A stretch of 64,000 bases of DNA from Thiodiazotropha sp040793985 (GCA_040793985.1 JBFNJI010000034.1:29268-93267), one strand, 5' to 3'; counted from the first letter of the stretch, positions 29,601-37,135 are shown. Notes: generated by a model not told the origin, from the sequence alone. Made by a program: numbers and translations.

Positions 29601-30645
29601 ACAGGTCTACTAACTCTGTATCTGAACTGGCCAGGGAATTCAAAGGCAATTCGCTGCCCTGCAAGGGGAAAAAGTCCCGCTTCTCAATATCGAATTCCGT
29701 ATACTTGAATGAAACAGGCGGGAGAGGTTGTGTTTCCGCCCCATCATAGCCTGTGGTCTGTATCTCACTTAACAGTGAGGCTCTGTTAAGAGGGCTTTCA
29801 GTATATTGAAGTTCGAAGGCTTTGGATTTTAAGACATCCGTTTCCGTTACTGTCTCAACGATAATACGAACGCACCTTCGGGTTGTTCGCACCTCAAAAC
29901 CATTTCGAAACGTCGAAAATGGATCAGGACGTTCTTCATATTCAAATCCTGCTTTAATAAGAAATCGTTCATTGCCACCAGCGTCCTGGTAATCGACATA
30001 CCTAATATTTAAAAGATAAATCTGATTCCAATGCCGATTTTCCGTCTGCTGTAAGTCACGTTCATAAGTGTAAATAATGCAGTTACCGAAAGGGTCTCTC
30101 GTCTCGGTCAGTTTCCACGAGGAAATATTGTCAGGTGCTTCAGGATCATAGATAACCGCTGGGTCAGCCCCTTTGGCGTTGGGCGTGCCATATATGCTAA
30201 TCAGCCCATCCTTGCTCTTTACTTCCCAGTAGTCATTATTCGCGTTCATGACTCTTTCTATGATGGCGTATAGCCCTTCAGTTCGAGGCCGGTATTGTGT
30301 GCGGTTGCCATTAACATTGACTGGCACCAGATCTTCAGCGCCGGAGAGAATGAAGACGTCTTTGTTTTCATCATAGATGGGTACGCCTTTGGAGGTCTTT
30401 CGGGATACACCAGGAATACTTAGGTCCCATCCAAGACCATATGGGCCATTCCCGTTACCTGTGCTGTAGACTAAATTAATATCTGGTTGGAAGCCGTTAC
30501 GACCAGAAGGCAAAGCAATTGGGATAGTGAAGTTCCCTGTTCCAGTGAACAAATCAGGGGAGAACTTCTCCCCCATTCCACTCTGTGCGCCTCCGCCAGA
30601 AGGAAGAGAGATTATTTGAGGAGAGACCCCTGATTTCATGCTCAT
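23647..30645 (-). CDS. Fused TcB-TcC toxin component (SpvB/TcdB + Rhs core + variable toxin tip)
   Basis: A 2332-residue protein joining what are usually two subunits. N-terminus: SpvB domain (about residues 5-300, with GAQSGMGEKFSPDLFTGTGN). Then FG-GAP/VCBS repeats forming the TcB beta-propeller (about 330-620, five copies of a D-x-(D/N)GxGxxD-type calcium-binding pattern), TcB middle domains, and Rhs/YD repeats (about 1100-2070) that build the cocoon. The Rhs core ends in YFAPALARWFAIDPLA...NNPMIHIDPDGLEK at about 2078, the autoproteolytic cleavage region of Rhs/TcC proteins. The remaining 254 residues are the variable toxin. They contain IFGHGF (His about 2195) and LYTCNAA (Cys about 2238), a His/Cys pair reminiscent of caspase-fold (clan CD) peptidases; this is inference. 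The Rhs part is GC-richer than both ends, so the gene is a mosaic. Confidence 0.92.
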   Translation of the reverse strand: MSMKSGVSPQIISLPSGGGAQSGMGEKFSPDLFTGTGNFTIPIALPSGRNGFQPDINLVYSTGNGNGPYGLGWDLSIPGVSRKTSKGVPIYDENKDVFILSGAEDLVPVNVNGNRTQYRPRTEGLYAIIERVMNANNDYWEVKSKDGLISIYGTPNAKGADPAVIYDPEAPDNISSWKLTETRDPFGNCIIYTYERDLQQTENRHWNQIYLLNIRYVDYQDAGGNERFLIKAGFEYEERPDPFSTFRNGFEVRTTRRCVRIIVETVTETDVLKSKAFELQYTESPLNRASLLSEIQTTGYDGAETQPLPPVSFKYTEFDIEKRDFFPLQGSELPLNSLASSDTELVDLFGNGLPDIIQMNGTIRYWRNLGQGRFEIPRLMKNSPGGLTLEDPDVQMLDANGEGKADLMVNQVGLSGYYPLKFTGEWDRRSFQKYDVSPSFSLQDPEVRLFDLDGDGVTDALRTSARFECFFQDADEGWNRTLRVERKQIETFPDVSFSDPRVKLADLTGDGLQDIVLVHDGNIEYWPYMGHGKWGKRIHMANSLRLPHGYDPKRILIGDVDGDGLADIVYVDHRKVLLWINQGGNSWSDPIEIDGTPPFSDADAVRLIDLLGSGVKGVLWSADATNLSRNHMYFLDFTGGAKPYLLHEMDNNIGAITRVGYKPSTDYYLADQQNRNTQWKTNLPFPSQVVSKVEIIDVFSEGKLTTEYHYHHGYWDGAEREFRGFGRVDQYDTESFSEYNTAGLHGEGKAFLPVDAEFFSPPTLTKHWFHQGPLGEEFGDWYEANYSDEYWTGDPQRLERHPAITDFLRGLKRRVKRDALRALRGQSLRTEMYALDGTEREGRPYTVTEHLFGIREESAPGPAPESGRHHVFFSFQMAQRATQWERGDDPLTSFTFNDDYDAFGQPRKQTDIACPRGWRTLADVSPESFLATRSITDYATPANPSVYIQDRASRESVYELVNDGALPVTALRDLPDNDPALVLIGQEVYFYDGPAFIGRDFGEVGDQGALVRTEVLVLTEDILHEAYRSGNAILPDPEIPPFLNPAGPPAWTNDYPQAFRDSLPDLAGYTFHAGGPGSPFARGYFAANERKSFDFQDGSGQRGLVRAVRDPLGRDTSIHYNDYDRYELLPSRTRDPQGLEIRAAYDYRVLQVRQVTDPSGNHTAYAFSPAGLLSRVAVMGKTGENLGDTRAAPGVEFVYGFMRFVQGGNPVSVRTIKREHHIHDTDVPLPERNETVETVEYFDGFGRLLQRRSRAEDVVFGQTAFGDAGLALEQTSPSSPAAGRLRSAAEPPRVVVDGWKVHDNKAQIVEQYEPFFSQGWDYTLATDALLGQKITYFYDPRGQQLRTVYPDGSEKLMVPGIPQNLNDPFAYDPTPWEAYTYDPNDNAGRTHPGPGAAYAPHWQTPESVRVDALGRDIETIQRNGPNPATDWYRVESRYDMRGNLVFLKNPLGQTAFRITYDMMDEVVRVNHVDAGARRRIMNAAGNLIEQRDGKGSLILKGYDSLNRHYRTWATDRPGEPVTLREIKIYGEAAESGLASAQAADRNLLGNIYRHYDEAGLLEFSHYDFKGNVLDKLRRPFRNQVLLRVFTPAPPNWEVHPFRVDWQHPDGSDLETHAETLLDATVFQTRIQYDALERLKHLRYPEDVDGERKRLTPRYNRAGVLESVTLDGAPYVRHIAYNAKGQRLLIVYGNGIMTRYAYDPLMVRLRRMRTERFSQPDSITYQPTGPALQDMGYTYDLQGNMLSLHNRAPGSGTDTQPNQLDRTFTYDPIYRLLTATGRECGQPAPSQPWLDDPRCQDVNQTKGYTEAYRYDAAGNMEQLRHHVDGGGGFERDFTLIAGKNQLGTLSVGPDNFAFHYDGSGNLVREHTERFFEWDHSDRLRAFRQQTGNAEPTIYTQYLYDTSGRRAQKITRRPGGAFRSTIYIDDQFEFHHEQDNGATRTNNHLHIMDDEKRIAFLRVGLAFPTDTGPEVQYHLGDHLNSCHLVLNPAGYAVSLEEYTPFGETSFGGFEAKRYRFTGNERDDETGLYYMGARYFAPALARWFAIDPLALDYAHESPYVFVGNNPMIHIDPDGLEKIVVSGGEYTSSNRYKYNFIEPAIRQVKEYKKTAGSEQVTWLVITHGYSKQDLAKMKDVADKLGVTFGPLALAKDLTRYINRQQVNSNGLKESQMASRTTVTADRLKDPVTGITIFGHGFVGSMEFGYRQSNTEHFSYKTEEIKNLSPKSFNKATIDLYTCNAATPVGKSTDLWTSFAGQLALKTKTKVTGYQGRSDYAKMNNGQTIGDKWNRYRNNFNTRGSKQAPEGGRQSNSKPSKYWYFDERPKPKKEENK

Positions 30646-30699
30646 GAAAAATCCTTATCTAGGCAAGAAACAGATAATCTTACTTTTTTCTGTTGTCTT

Positions 30700-31060
30700 G
30701 TCTATGGATTAAAACGCCAACTATCGCATGTTGTAGGTTAAGTTCATCAGCCCGACCTTCACCGTCACCCGCACCTTGCCCTTGGTCCGAACTAGGATGT
30801 TGTCTTGGTGGATGCGCTGGTCTCCAAAGATACTCGACACACGCCCGGGACTTAGAACGGCGATAGTTGGTCATCTGCTTCTGCAGGTTCAAAGCGCGAT
30901 AACTACGGCCTTGCGGTGTATGCGACTCTTGTAACCCAGCCCCCAAAGCTAATCCTCGCGCGCTCCCAACTAGCCGTTTCGCCAGCTGATCAGTAGGGTG
31001 TTCTCCCTGAATTTCGCCCTATCGATCCAAGTATAGACCTATCCTGCAACAGCGGCTTTC
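30700..31060 (-). pseudogene. Degenerate IS5-family transposase fragment
   Basis: On the minus strand the sequence encodes, in changing frames, LGYKSRIHRKA, then TNYRRSKSRACVEY, then FGDQRIHQDNILVRTKG and VKVGLMNLTYNMR followed by a stop. This is the C-terminal signature of IS5-family transposases (YRSRIHRK...RARVEHVFG...NLAYNMRR). At least two frameshifts separate the pieces and the N-terminal half and both inverted repeats are missing. It lies between the TcB-TcC gene and TIGR03747, at the upstream border of the Tc island, and is probably a scar from its acquisition. Confidence 0.75.
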
Positions 31061-31109
31061 TCGTACGCACTGTTAAATAACACATTGTTATTATTGAAAA
31101 TCTTCTTTC

Positions 31110-31844
31110 TTACAAATATTTCTTAAACGTACTTGCCGTCACCGCCACCGTCAGCGCGAACAAGGTTGCAAAAGGCAAGATGACGAAGGTCGGATGCAGA
31201 CTGAACGGCAAGGCGAGATAGGTCACCCAGGTCAGGACAACCAAAGGTAGTGCCGCCTTCTTCGCATAGTGATAGACAAAGGAACTCTCTCGACCTCCAC
31301 CCCATCGTCGCAGATCGCGTTGTACCAATCCATCGACGAGCGCGACCAGGCTAAACAGTAAAAATATCGGCATCGCCAGGGTCAAAATGGAAAGGCGCAC
31401 TGAGAACACCTGGGTCACTTGCATCATGGCCAGTACGTACTTTGCTATGGGTTTATAGACCTTATGCAGCGTCGCCCTCACGCCCTGCTCATACTTCCGC
31501 GGAGGCAGTGACACCCATTGGATGAAATCCACAAACCGCGTCACCTCGAAAAGGTAGTGGTAGGAATTATCGGCGAACCGTTTGGCGAATCGTGCCGGAT
31601 CGGAGGTCACAACACTGCGACGAAAATCATTGTCGAGATAGCTGATCTCCGTGACCAGCATGGTACGGCTGTGATCGACCCCTTCATCCGGCCACCAAAG
31701 CACCATGCCTGCCCACTCCACGATGATCGAGAACAACAGCGAAAACAATAACCACAGGATGACCTTCGCAACAGCCGATAAGGTCTTCGAAAACAGCCCT
31801 TGCTGAACCACACGGCGACGAGGATCTGCCACGGCCTCAGCCAT
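31110..31844 (-). CDS. TIGR03747 family ICE membrane protein
   Basis: A 244-residue integral membrane protein with hydrophobic segments at about residues 26-52, 150-175 and 195-237. The N-terminal LFSLLFSIIVEWAGMVLWW and the ending of the protein in Ser-Thr-Phe-Lys-Lys-Tyr fit TIGR03747 (PFL_4697). It overlaps the TraD gene by 8 nt, as in relatives, and is thought to assist the coupling protein in the inner membrane. Here the next gene downstream is no longer RAQPRD but the IS5 scar and Tc toxin genes, which may be transcribed by read-through from this operon. Confidence 0.9.
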   Translation of the reverse strand: MAEAVADPRRRVVQQGLFSKTLSAVAKVILWLLFSLLFSIIVEWAGMVLWWPDEGVDHSRTMLVTEISYLDNDFRRSVVTSDPARFAKRFADNSYHYLFEVTRFVDFIQWVSLPPRKYEQGVRATLHKVYKPIAKYVLAMMQVTQVFSVRLSILTLAMPIFLLFSLVALVDGLVQRDLRRWGGGRESSFVYHYAKKAALPLVVLTWVTYLALPFSLHPTFVILPFATLFALTVAVTASTFKKYL

Positions 31845-33936
31845 CGGAGGCCTCCGGTTCTACCTCGGGCTCGCTGACGTCCGGCGCGGCTCCCCACCAC
31901 GGTTCCTGCACGCGGTACCAGTGATCGTTGGTGATGTAGGTGCGCTCCATCTCATTGGTTATCTCGGTGAGCGTTTCAGGCATATCCGAGTCTGTCGCGG
32001 GCAACGGCATGCGAATCTTCCAGAGTTGGCCTCCTTCCAGGAGGGCAAAGGCCTGTCCCTTGGGTAGGGTTATCAACTCGGCCGGTGTCAGCAACGGGAC
32101 TTCTGAAACACTGATTCGATCCTCGTTGCGGGAGCTGAAATCGATCCCGGAACCCGGCTCCGAGGAATCGTTGACACCGGAAACGCTCATCAGGGTGAAC
32201 ACCTCAACCTTGGGTAGCTGGTCGGTGAGCATCTCGGCCGTAGCCAGCTCTTTCACTCTAAGCATGATCATTGTGTTGAAGTTACCGGCGACCTGCCCTG
32301 CTTTTGCACGATTGCCGATGCGCGCTTCGACATCCGACCAGGTCTGGGTGTAGGCCGTGACCTGAAAGCCGGCCCCACCGGCCTTGTTCAGTAGGGGGAC
32401 AAATTCGTCACCGATCAGTTCGTTGAACTCATCGGCATGCATGGAGATGGTGGGCGGGTTGTCGATGGATTCTCCGTCCACGCCATGCTTGTAAATGTGT
32501 CCTGCGACCGACACCAGATCAGCGAACATTGAATTGCCCACCGCACTGGCCACGGTGGTATCAGTCAGGGCGTCCAGCCCGACATAGACGATCCCCTTGC
32601 GTCGGATGACTTCCATCCATTCGAAGATCGGACGCGTATCGTTCTTATCCAGATAATCCGGCGAGATCAGTTCGGCGATATTGCCCGTGGTCAGCTTCTC
32701 CATCAGCGGACCGACGGAGCTGACGATCTTGTCGAAGTAGGTCTTGTCGTACTTGAAGGCAGACACCAGCCCATCGAGGACTGGATCGTAGAGGTCCTGG
32801 GCCTGCAGGTGCCGCATCAGCGCAATAGCTTTTTTACTGCGCCCCCTTAGAGCTACCGGCAGGTTTCGTTCCGAGATCTTGCTCGACAGCTCCTCGACCT
32901 GTTCCTTCCAATCCTCGGTGCCGTGTGTATCCAGATGCGCCTCGGCATACTCCGTGAACAGAGGTTCAATGTCGTTGATGTAGCGTCGGACCTGCTGGTA
33001 ATCCGGACGGCGGTTTAGTGCCACGAGTGCGCGAGCAATGATATTGACGAATCGCCAAGCGAACTCCTTGAAGGCCGCCGAATTTCCTTCACTGGGTAAC
33101 TGGTTGGCAATGCGGGTAGCAACCTCGGTGATGCGCGAGAAGTTACCGATGGCGTTGTAGCGCGCCGAGACCTGCGGAAATCCCAGATGGAACATATAGA
33201 AGTCTTTGGTCCGTCCGGCCCGTTTGGCCTCGGCATACACTCGCCGCAACAAACCCGCATCCCCTTTGGGATCGAAGACGATCACCACGTCACCGCGGCG
33301 GATGTCCTGGGTGATGAGAATCTCGGCCAGCCGGGTCTTACCGACGCGAGTGGTCCCCAACACCAGGGTATGCCCCACCCGCTCGCCGATGTCCATCCAC
33401 ACATCCTGCTCGTCAGGCTCGACAGCGTGTAGGGCCGGTATGCCGCCGACGGCCGGCAGCGGCGACAGCGGGTTCCACCAGGCCCGGACCCGAAACAGCC
33501 GCGCCAACAAACTCAGAATCGGGACCGATTCCCAGGCGACCTCCTTGCGGCGCGCCCATTGATACAGTCTACCCGGCTGGACATAACGCTGGACCTCTGG
33601 CCGGATGGTATCGCGCAATCGCTGCGTGTGTTTCTGGGTCCAGCGAAAGCCCCGTCCTAAAAAGAGCTTGCGGCGGCTGAGGGGGATCTTGCGGGATCTC
33701 ACCTTATAGACGGGCAGCCGGCGCATGTTGCGCTGGTAGCGCAGTACCCGCCAGGCTTGTCGACCCCGAATCAGGCCGATCAGTCCGAGTACGGCGCCAG
33801 CGCCATAGGCAACACCCGGCGGCATCATCAGCGCCCAGGGAGCCAAAATGGCTATCCCTGCCGTCGCAAAGGCCACCAATGTCGACCACAGCTCAACCGG
33901 GGGCCGCAGTAGAGCCTCGATGGGATGCGCGCTCAC
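31837..33936 (-). CDS. traD: TraD-like type IV coupling protein (TIGR03743)
   Basis: A 699-residue coupling ATPase that brings the relaxase-DNA complex to the secretion channel. Two N-terminal transmembrane segments (about residues 16-57) are followed by a cytoplasmic motor with Walker A LGTTRVGKTRLAE at about 190-202, Walker B VIVFDPKGD about 22 residues later, and a second motor block around SMHADEFNELIGDEF (about 490). Length and motifs are those of the TraD/TIGR03743 branch of G-type ICEs. Upstream TIGR03765 overlaps by 4 nt and downstream TIGR03747 by 8 nt. Confidence 0.95.
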   Translation of the reverse strand: MSAHPIEALLRPPVELWSTLVAFATAGIAILAPWALMMPPGVAYGAGAVLGLIGLIRGRQAWRVLRYQRNMRRLPVYKVRSRKIPLSRRKLFLGRGFRWTQKHTQRLRDTIRPEVQRYVQPGRLYQWARRKEVAWESVPILSLLARLFRVRAWWNPLSPLPAVGGIPALHAVEPDEQDVWMDIGERVGHTLVLGTTRVGKTRLAEILITQDIRRGDVVIVFDPKGDAGLLRRVYAEAKRAGRTKDFYMFHLGFPQVSARYNAIGNFSRITEVATRIANQLPSEGNSAAFKEFAWRFVNIIARALVALNRRPDYQQVRRYINDIEPLFTEYAEAHLDTHGTEDWKEQVEELSSKISERNLPVALRGRSKKAIALMRHLQAQDLYDPVLDGLVSAFKYDKTYFDKIVSSVGPLMEKLTTGNIAELISPDYLDKNDTRPIFEWMEVIRRKGIVYVGLDALTDTTVASAVGNSMFADLVSVAGHIYKHGVDGESIDNPPTISMHADEFNELIGDEFVPLLNKAGGAGFQVTAYTQTWSDVEARIGNRAKAGQVAGNFNTMIMLRVKELATAEMLTDQLPKVEVFTLMSVSGVNDSSEPGSGIDFSSRNEDRISVSEVPLLTPAELITLPKGQAFALLEGGQLWKIRMPLPATDSDMPETLTEITNEMERTYITNDHWYRVQEPWWGAAPDVSEPEVEPEASDG

Positions 33937-34463
33937 TGCTCGATGCCGTGCGCCGAGATCAGCACCGGATAATGCGAAACGCTCAGTGCCTTCGCGATGT
34001 CGCTGCCCGAGGCTGGCAGGATCGATAGGCCGTCAGCTAATCTGGCAATCGTTCGCAAATCATCCATCGTCTCGGCCTGCACCAGCATCCCAACCGCACC
34101 GATCTCCTTGAGCCGATCGCGGTGTGTCTGTAGCCACTGCCGAGAACGGCTGTCTGACCCGATCAAGAAAAATGGCCGCGTAAACGGCCGGTCATGCGCA
34201 CGTGCCTGCACCGGCCCCGGTGTCAGGCCGGGTGATTGAATCGGCAACCAGGCTTGGGGGTCAGCAGCGCCGAGCTGGGGGCTTGTTGGAACCTGACTTT
34301 GCTGAGGCAAACCATCTTGAGTTTGAAAAACCTCCAGAAAAGGCGCGATGGCTTGTGTATTACCACTGTCATGGATCACGGTCAGATCAGCCTGAGCCAT
34401 GGCGGGTACGAGCAAGCAACTCATGAGCAAGACCTTGCGGCAATAAAGATTGAATCGACCCAT
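33933..34463 (-). CDS. TIGR03765 family ICE protein (PFL_4695)
   Basis: I start at the Met at 34461-34463 (MGRFNLYCRKVLLMS), giving 176 residues with a signal peptide ending AQA; the frame is open 33 codons further but those overlap the transglycosylase gene. The C-terminal domain carries PFFLIGSDSRSRQWLQTHRDRLKEIGAVGMLVQ and ends SHYPVLISAHGIEQ, a clear match to the TIGR03765 pattern. It is periplasmic and its role is unknown. Its stop overlaps the TraD start by 4 nt. Confidence 0.88.
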   Translation of the reverse strand: MGRFNLYCRKVLLMSCLLVPAMAQADLTVIHDSGNTQAIAPFLEVFQTQDGLPQQSQVPTSPQLGAADPQAWLPIQSPGLTPGPVQARAHDRPFTRPFFLIGSDSRSRQWLQTHRDRLKEIGAVGMLVQAETMDDLRTIARLADGLSILPASGSDIAKALSVSHYPVLISAHGIEQ

Positions 34464-34467
34464 TGAT

Positions 34468-35016
34468 TTATCCTTCCTGTACGATGCTCTGCCAGTGGGA
34501 GACAACACGGCGACGGTACCGGTCTGCACGATGGGAATCCTTCGGCGAGTGATAACAGCCAACGCTACCCCACCAGTCCTGCCGCGTGGCGTAACAATCC
34601 TGCAAAATCCCGGCGCCCACGCGTATGTTGTGATACGGATCGAGTGCCTGCCACGGGGTCCCGAGCCGATCCTGGTGATAACGCCAGTTGACCTGCATCA
34701 GGCCGATATCGATGGAGCGCTTCCCCTCCTCCAGATACGTCATCAACGCCTGCCAGGCCGCTTGCCGGGAATCAAAGAAGTAACCCCGCCCGGCCACATT
34801 CAATGTCCAAGGCCATGGCCGGAGAGTACTCGTCTGTCCCGTCCGCTTACCGCTTTCAGTGAGCGCCACAGCGAACAAAACGCTCTGGGGTATTCCATGC
34901 TCTGCCGCAATCATGCGATAACCCGTTGGCACGGATTCATTCGCCCTACCCATGGAAGGAATCGTCAGGACGGCAAATACCATCGGCCAGCCAAAAACTC
35001 GCATCAACGCCACCAT
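34468..35016 (-). CDS. Lytic transglycosylase (SLT-domain, conjugation-associated)
   Basis: From the Met at 35014-35016 the product is 182 residues with a signal peptide (about residues 5-25, ending SMGRA). The SLT-type domain shows the catalytic Glu in FAVALTESG, the IGLMQVNWRYH motif and NIRVGAGILQDCY. It opens the peptidoglycan locally for assembly of the transfer channel, as VirB1-like proteins do. The reading frame stays open upstream for 112 codons, but this extension runs through the MITE-like element at 35023-35285 and is not part of the family. The element therefore sits 6 bp from the start codon and has replaced the native leader. Confidence 0.9.
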   Translation of the reverse strand: MVALMRVFGWPMVFAVLTIPSMGRANESVPTGYRMIAAEHGIPQSVLFAVALTESGKRTGQTSTLRPWPWTLNVAGRGYFFDSRQAAWQALMTYLEEGKRSIDIGLMQVNWRYHQDRLGTPWQALDPYHNIRVGAGILQDCYATRQDWWGSVGCYHSPKDSHRADRYRRRVVSHWQSIVQEG

Positions 35017-35022
35017 GGGTGA

Positions 35023-35285
35023 GTGTGGTGAGTCAGAGGTGCAACGCGTTTCAGCGTGATTGTGTTGGCCTGTGGCTAGGCGCGCTTGCGCAGGAATGGC
35101 CAAAGTCCTTTCAAGCAAGCGGAACAACGCCACAGGCCAACACAATCTCGCCCGCAGGGAGCAACCGAGAGCCATCAATCCTGCGTTGCCGCCCTTGAAA
35201 AGGGCGCGCCATTCTCGGCGGACGGCGCCTTGTCTTGATGGCTCTCGGTTGCTCTGAAATGCATTGCACCTCTGACTCACCACAC
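35023..35285. mobile_element. MITE-like element with nested inverted repeats
   Basis: The element has 32-bp terminal inverted repeats (35023-35054 and 35254-35285, 30 of 32 identical; each begins GTGTGGTGAGTCAGAGG when read inward). Inside are two further perfect inverted repeats placed side by side: 19 bp (35058-35076 with 35129-35147) and 20 bp (35159-35178 with 35235-35254). A short GCCCTTGAAAAGGGC hairpin lies in the second loop. It has no coding capacity. The layout is a three-way cruciform. It lies exactly between the TIGR03759 stop codon and the transglycosylase start. I see no convincing target duplication. Confidence 0.85.
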
Positions 35286-36061
35286 TAAAGCTCCGAAACC
35301 GGGAGTCTTGAAACGTCCTCGCCTCGACGGCGCAAAATGGACGGCACTTCACCTTGCCCCTGGGTCAGTTTGTCGAGGGCGCCGCCATCATGATTGAGGG
35401 TAATCCGCCGGCTGCGTACCCAGTCGGGATCGATCTGGTGATTGGATGCCCACTCCCTGACGGTGTGATCATCTCCCTTGTCCACATGGGTGAGATAGAT
35501 ATCGACACCGTTGACTTCGTCGATCCGCTTTAACAGCTTATTCAGCACCAGATCGCAGGCCGGACAATCCGGGCGAGTAAAGAACAACAGACGGTCTCCG
35601 GACTGAAAGGAATTTTTCACCTCGGTCTTACCCGGCAACCGGCTGATGTCGATCAGCGACATATTTGGATACAGGCGCTTGGTTGCTGCATCGTAGGCGC
35701 GCTGGAACGCAAGGATACGACCGGCGTCTTCATACATGGCGTGTGCCCACACCTCGGCATATCGCTGCCTCTCCGCATCATCACGCGCATGAATACCGAG
35801 CACCTCGATGGGCGATATCGTCGCCGGGCTGATACTCCCGCGAATGCCCTGCATCAACTGTTTGTAGCGGCGCCACTCCGTCTCCGACAAACCCCATAGA
35901 CGGGCATGCACCAGGTCCGTGGCAGACAAGACATTCGTGGCTTTGTGCGAGCTATCCTGCCGGGTTTCCTCAATCTGGGTATGTGATAATTCGGCCGCCA
36001 ACACGGCATTCGATGCGATAAGAGCGCCCAGAAACGCCATAGATCTCCATCGTCTACTCAT
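35285..36061 (-). CDS. TIGR03759 family ICE protein (thioredoxin-like)
   Basis: The ATG at 36059-36061 gives 258 residues with a signal peptide (ending VLAAE); it overlaps the upstream gene by 8 nt. Further upstream codons are open but unlike the family. The central region has YKQLMQGIRGSISP and the C-terminal half is thioredoxin-like with a Cys pair in RPDCPACD (about residues 166 and 169). This matches TIGR03759 (PFL_4693), a periplasmic protein that may oxidise or isomerise disulphides in transfer proteins; that role is inferred from the CPAC motif. The stop codon abuts the MITE-like element, whose terminal base is the last base of the TAG. Confidence 0.9.
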   Translation of the reverse strand: MSRRWRSMAFLGALIASNAVLAAELSHTQIEETRQDSSHKATNVLSATDLVHARLWGLSETEWRRYKQLMQGIRGSISPATISPIEVLGIHARDDAERQRYAEVWAHAMYEDAGRILAFQRAYDAATKRLYPNMSLIDISRLPGKTEVKNSFQSGDRLLFFTRPDCPACDLVLNKLLKRIDEVNGVDIYLTHVDKGDDHTVREWASNHQIDPDWVRSRRITLNHDGGALDKLTQGQGEVPSILRRRGEDVSRLPVSEL

Positions 36062-36371
36062 CGGTGCCCCTGACCTCCATGGACGGAGGAAATGCAGAAG
36101 GATTGTAGGAACAATCCCTGCCTTCACACGTGTCGGCCTTTGGTGCTGCCTGGTCTCTCTGGACGATATAGGGCACCGTCAGATCCCGGTACATTCCGGA
36201 CTTGTCAGACAAACACCCGCGCATCCCCTGTGTAGCGGGAACTGAATCTGCCGTAGTTTGGATACGAGATGCACTATTGCTGGATGGTTCAGCACCATCA
36301 TTTTTCTCTGCTGTCGCTGATCCCAGCGCAAAACTGCCGAAGAGCAATAACACGGCTAATACGATTTCCAT
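36054..36371 (-). CDS. Small secreted ICE protein
   Basis: A 105-residue protein with a signal peptide or N-terminal anchor (about residues 1-20) and a Ser/Ala-rich linker. The second half contains MRGCLSDKSGMYRDLTVPYIVQRD and CEGRDCSYNPSAF with four cysteines that could pair outside the cytoplasm. I do not know a named family. Homologues of this size sit between the PilL-proximal genes and TIGR03759 in related ICEs, so it is probably a minor transfer protein. It overlaps the TIGR03759 start by 8 nt and is 5 bp from the gene upstream. Confidence 0.7.
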   Translation of the reverse strand: MEIVLAVLLLFGSFALGSATAEKNDGAEPSSNSASRIQTTADSVPATQGMRGCLSDKSGMYRDLTVPYIVQRDQAAPKADTCEGRDCSYNPSAFPPSMEVRGTDE

Positions 36372-36376
36372 CGGAT

Positions 36377-37135
36377 CTACCTCTGCAATGAAATGGAATG
36401 GTTCTGGCCATGCGGCCCCTTGAATTCGACCCTGCCCTTGAGGCGGTCGATGCCAGCCACTGTCCAGCCTGATTGCTGCTCTCCGGACTTCAAGAATGCA
36501 ACGCGGCCTGCCTGGGAGATGGCCACGTAGGTCATGTCATCCCAAACGTCGATGGCATCGACGTGAAACGGTGGAGTTTTGGCGGGAGAAGGTTTCGGTC
36601 TGGCCGCCGGTTTTTGCTGGGCGACCTTGCGCTTCTGAGTCTCCTTGATGAGGGTATTCAGCCGTGCAATGGAATCGTCAATACGTTGACGAAGGGCATG
36701 GTTACTTTCCGTAAGATCGGCAATGGCCACTTTGATCGCGCGAACACCTTCAGCCACTGAAGCCAGGCTATTCTTCACATCCGTACTCAGGGCCACTTGC
36801 GCTTCGAAACCGCGGTCGATCCGGCCAGACAATGATGTCAGCCTATGATCGATCTGCCCGACTTTGTCCTCGTCAGCGCCTACCTCCAGTTCCGGCGTTT
36901 TGATCACCTCCCGGGTTGGGGTATTGGAGCCCTGTATCTGGAGCTCATCCAACGGTTTTTCTTGCCGCTGGATCTTGGAAAGCGACAGCGCACTGATGAC
37001 GACGATCCCGACCACAACGGCGGTCAGTACGGACTTGTAAGCCAGCCGCCGGGCTCTTGGCTGCCTCTCTGCCTTATCCTGCTTGCTCTCCTTTTCTGAC
37101 GGATTGATCTGCTCAGGTTGCTGCTCAGTCGTCAT
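36377..37135 (-). CDS. Inner-membrane coiled-coil conjugation protein
   Basis: A 252-residue protein with a charged cytoplasmic N-terminus (about 1-30), one transmembrane helix (about 33-53), a periplasmic coiled coil (about 95-170), a Lys/Pro/Ala-rich linker (about 170-190) and a C-terminal domain (about 190-252) with VWDDMTYVAISQAGRVAFL. I do not recognise a named family. The topology suggests a structural protein of the envelope. It overlaps the PilL gene by 11 nt and continues in the same operon. Confidence 0.75.
   Translation of the reverse strand: MTTEQQPEQINPSEKESKQDKAERQPRARRLAYKSVLTAVVVGIVVISALSLSKIQRQEKPLDELQIQGSNTPTREVIKTPELEVGADEDKVGQIDHRLTSLSGRIDRGFEAQVALSTDVKNSLASVAEGVRAIKVAIADLTESNHALRQRIDDSIARLNTLIKETQKRKVAQQKPAARPKPSPAKTPPFHVDAIDVWDDMTYVAISQAGRVAFLKSGEQQSGWTVAGIDRLKGRVEFKGPHGQNHSISLQR

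Noticed and set aside
35016..35352. N-terminal extension of the transglycosylase through the MITE-like element
   Set aside because: The open frame is accidental: it passes through the inverted repeats and into TIGR03759. The signal peptide begins at the internal Met.
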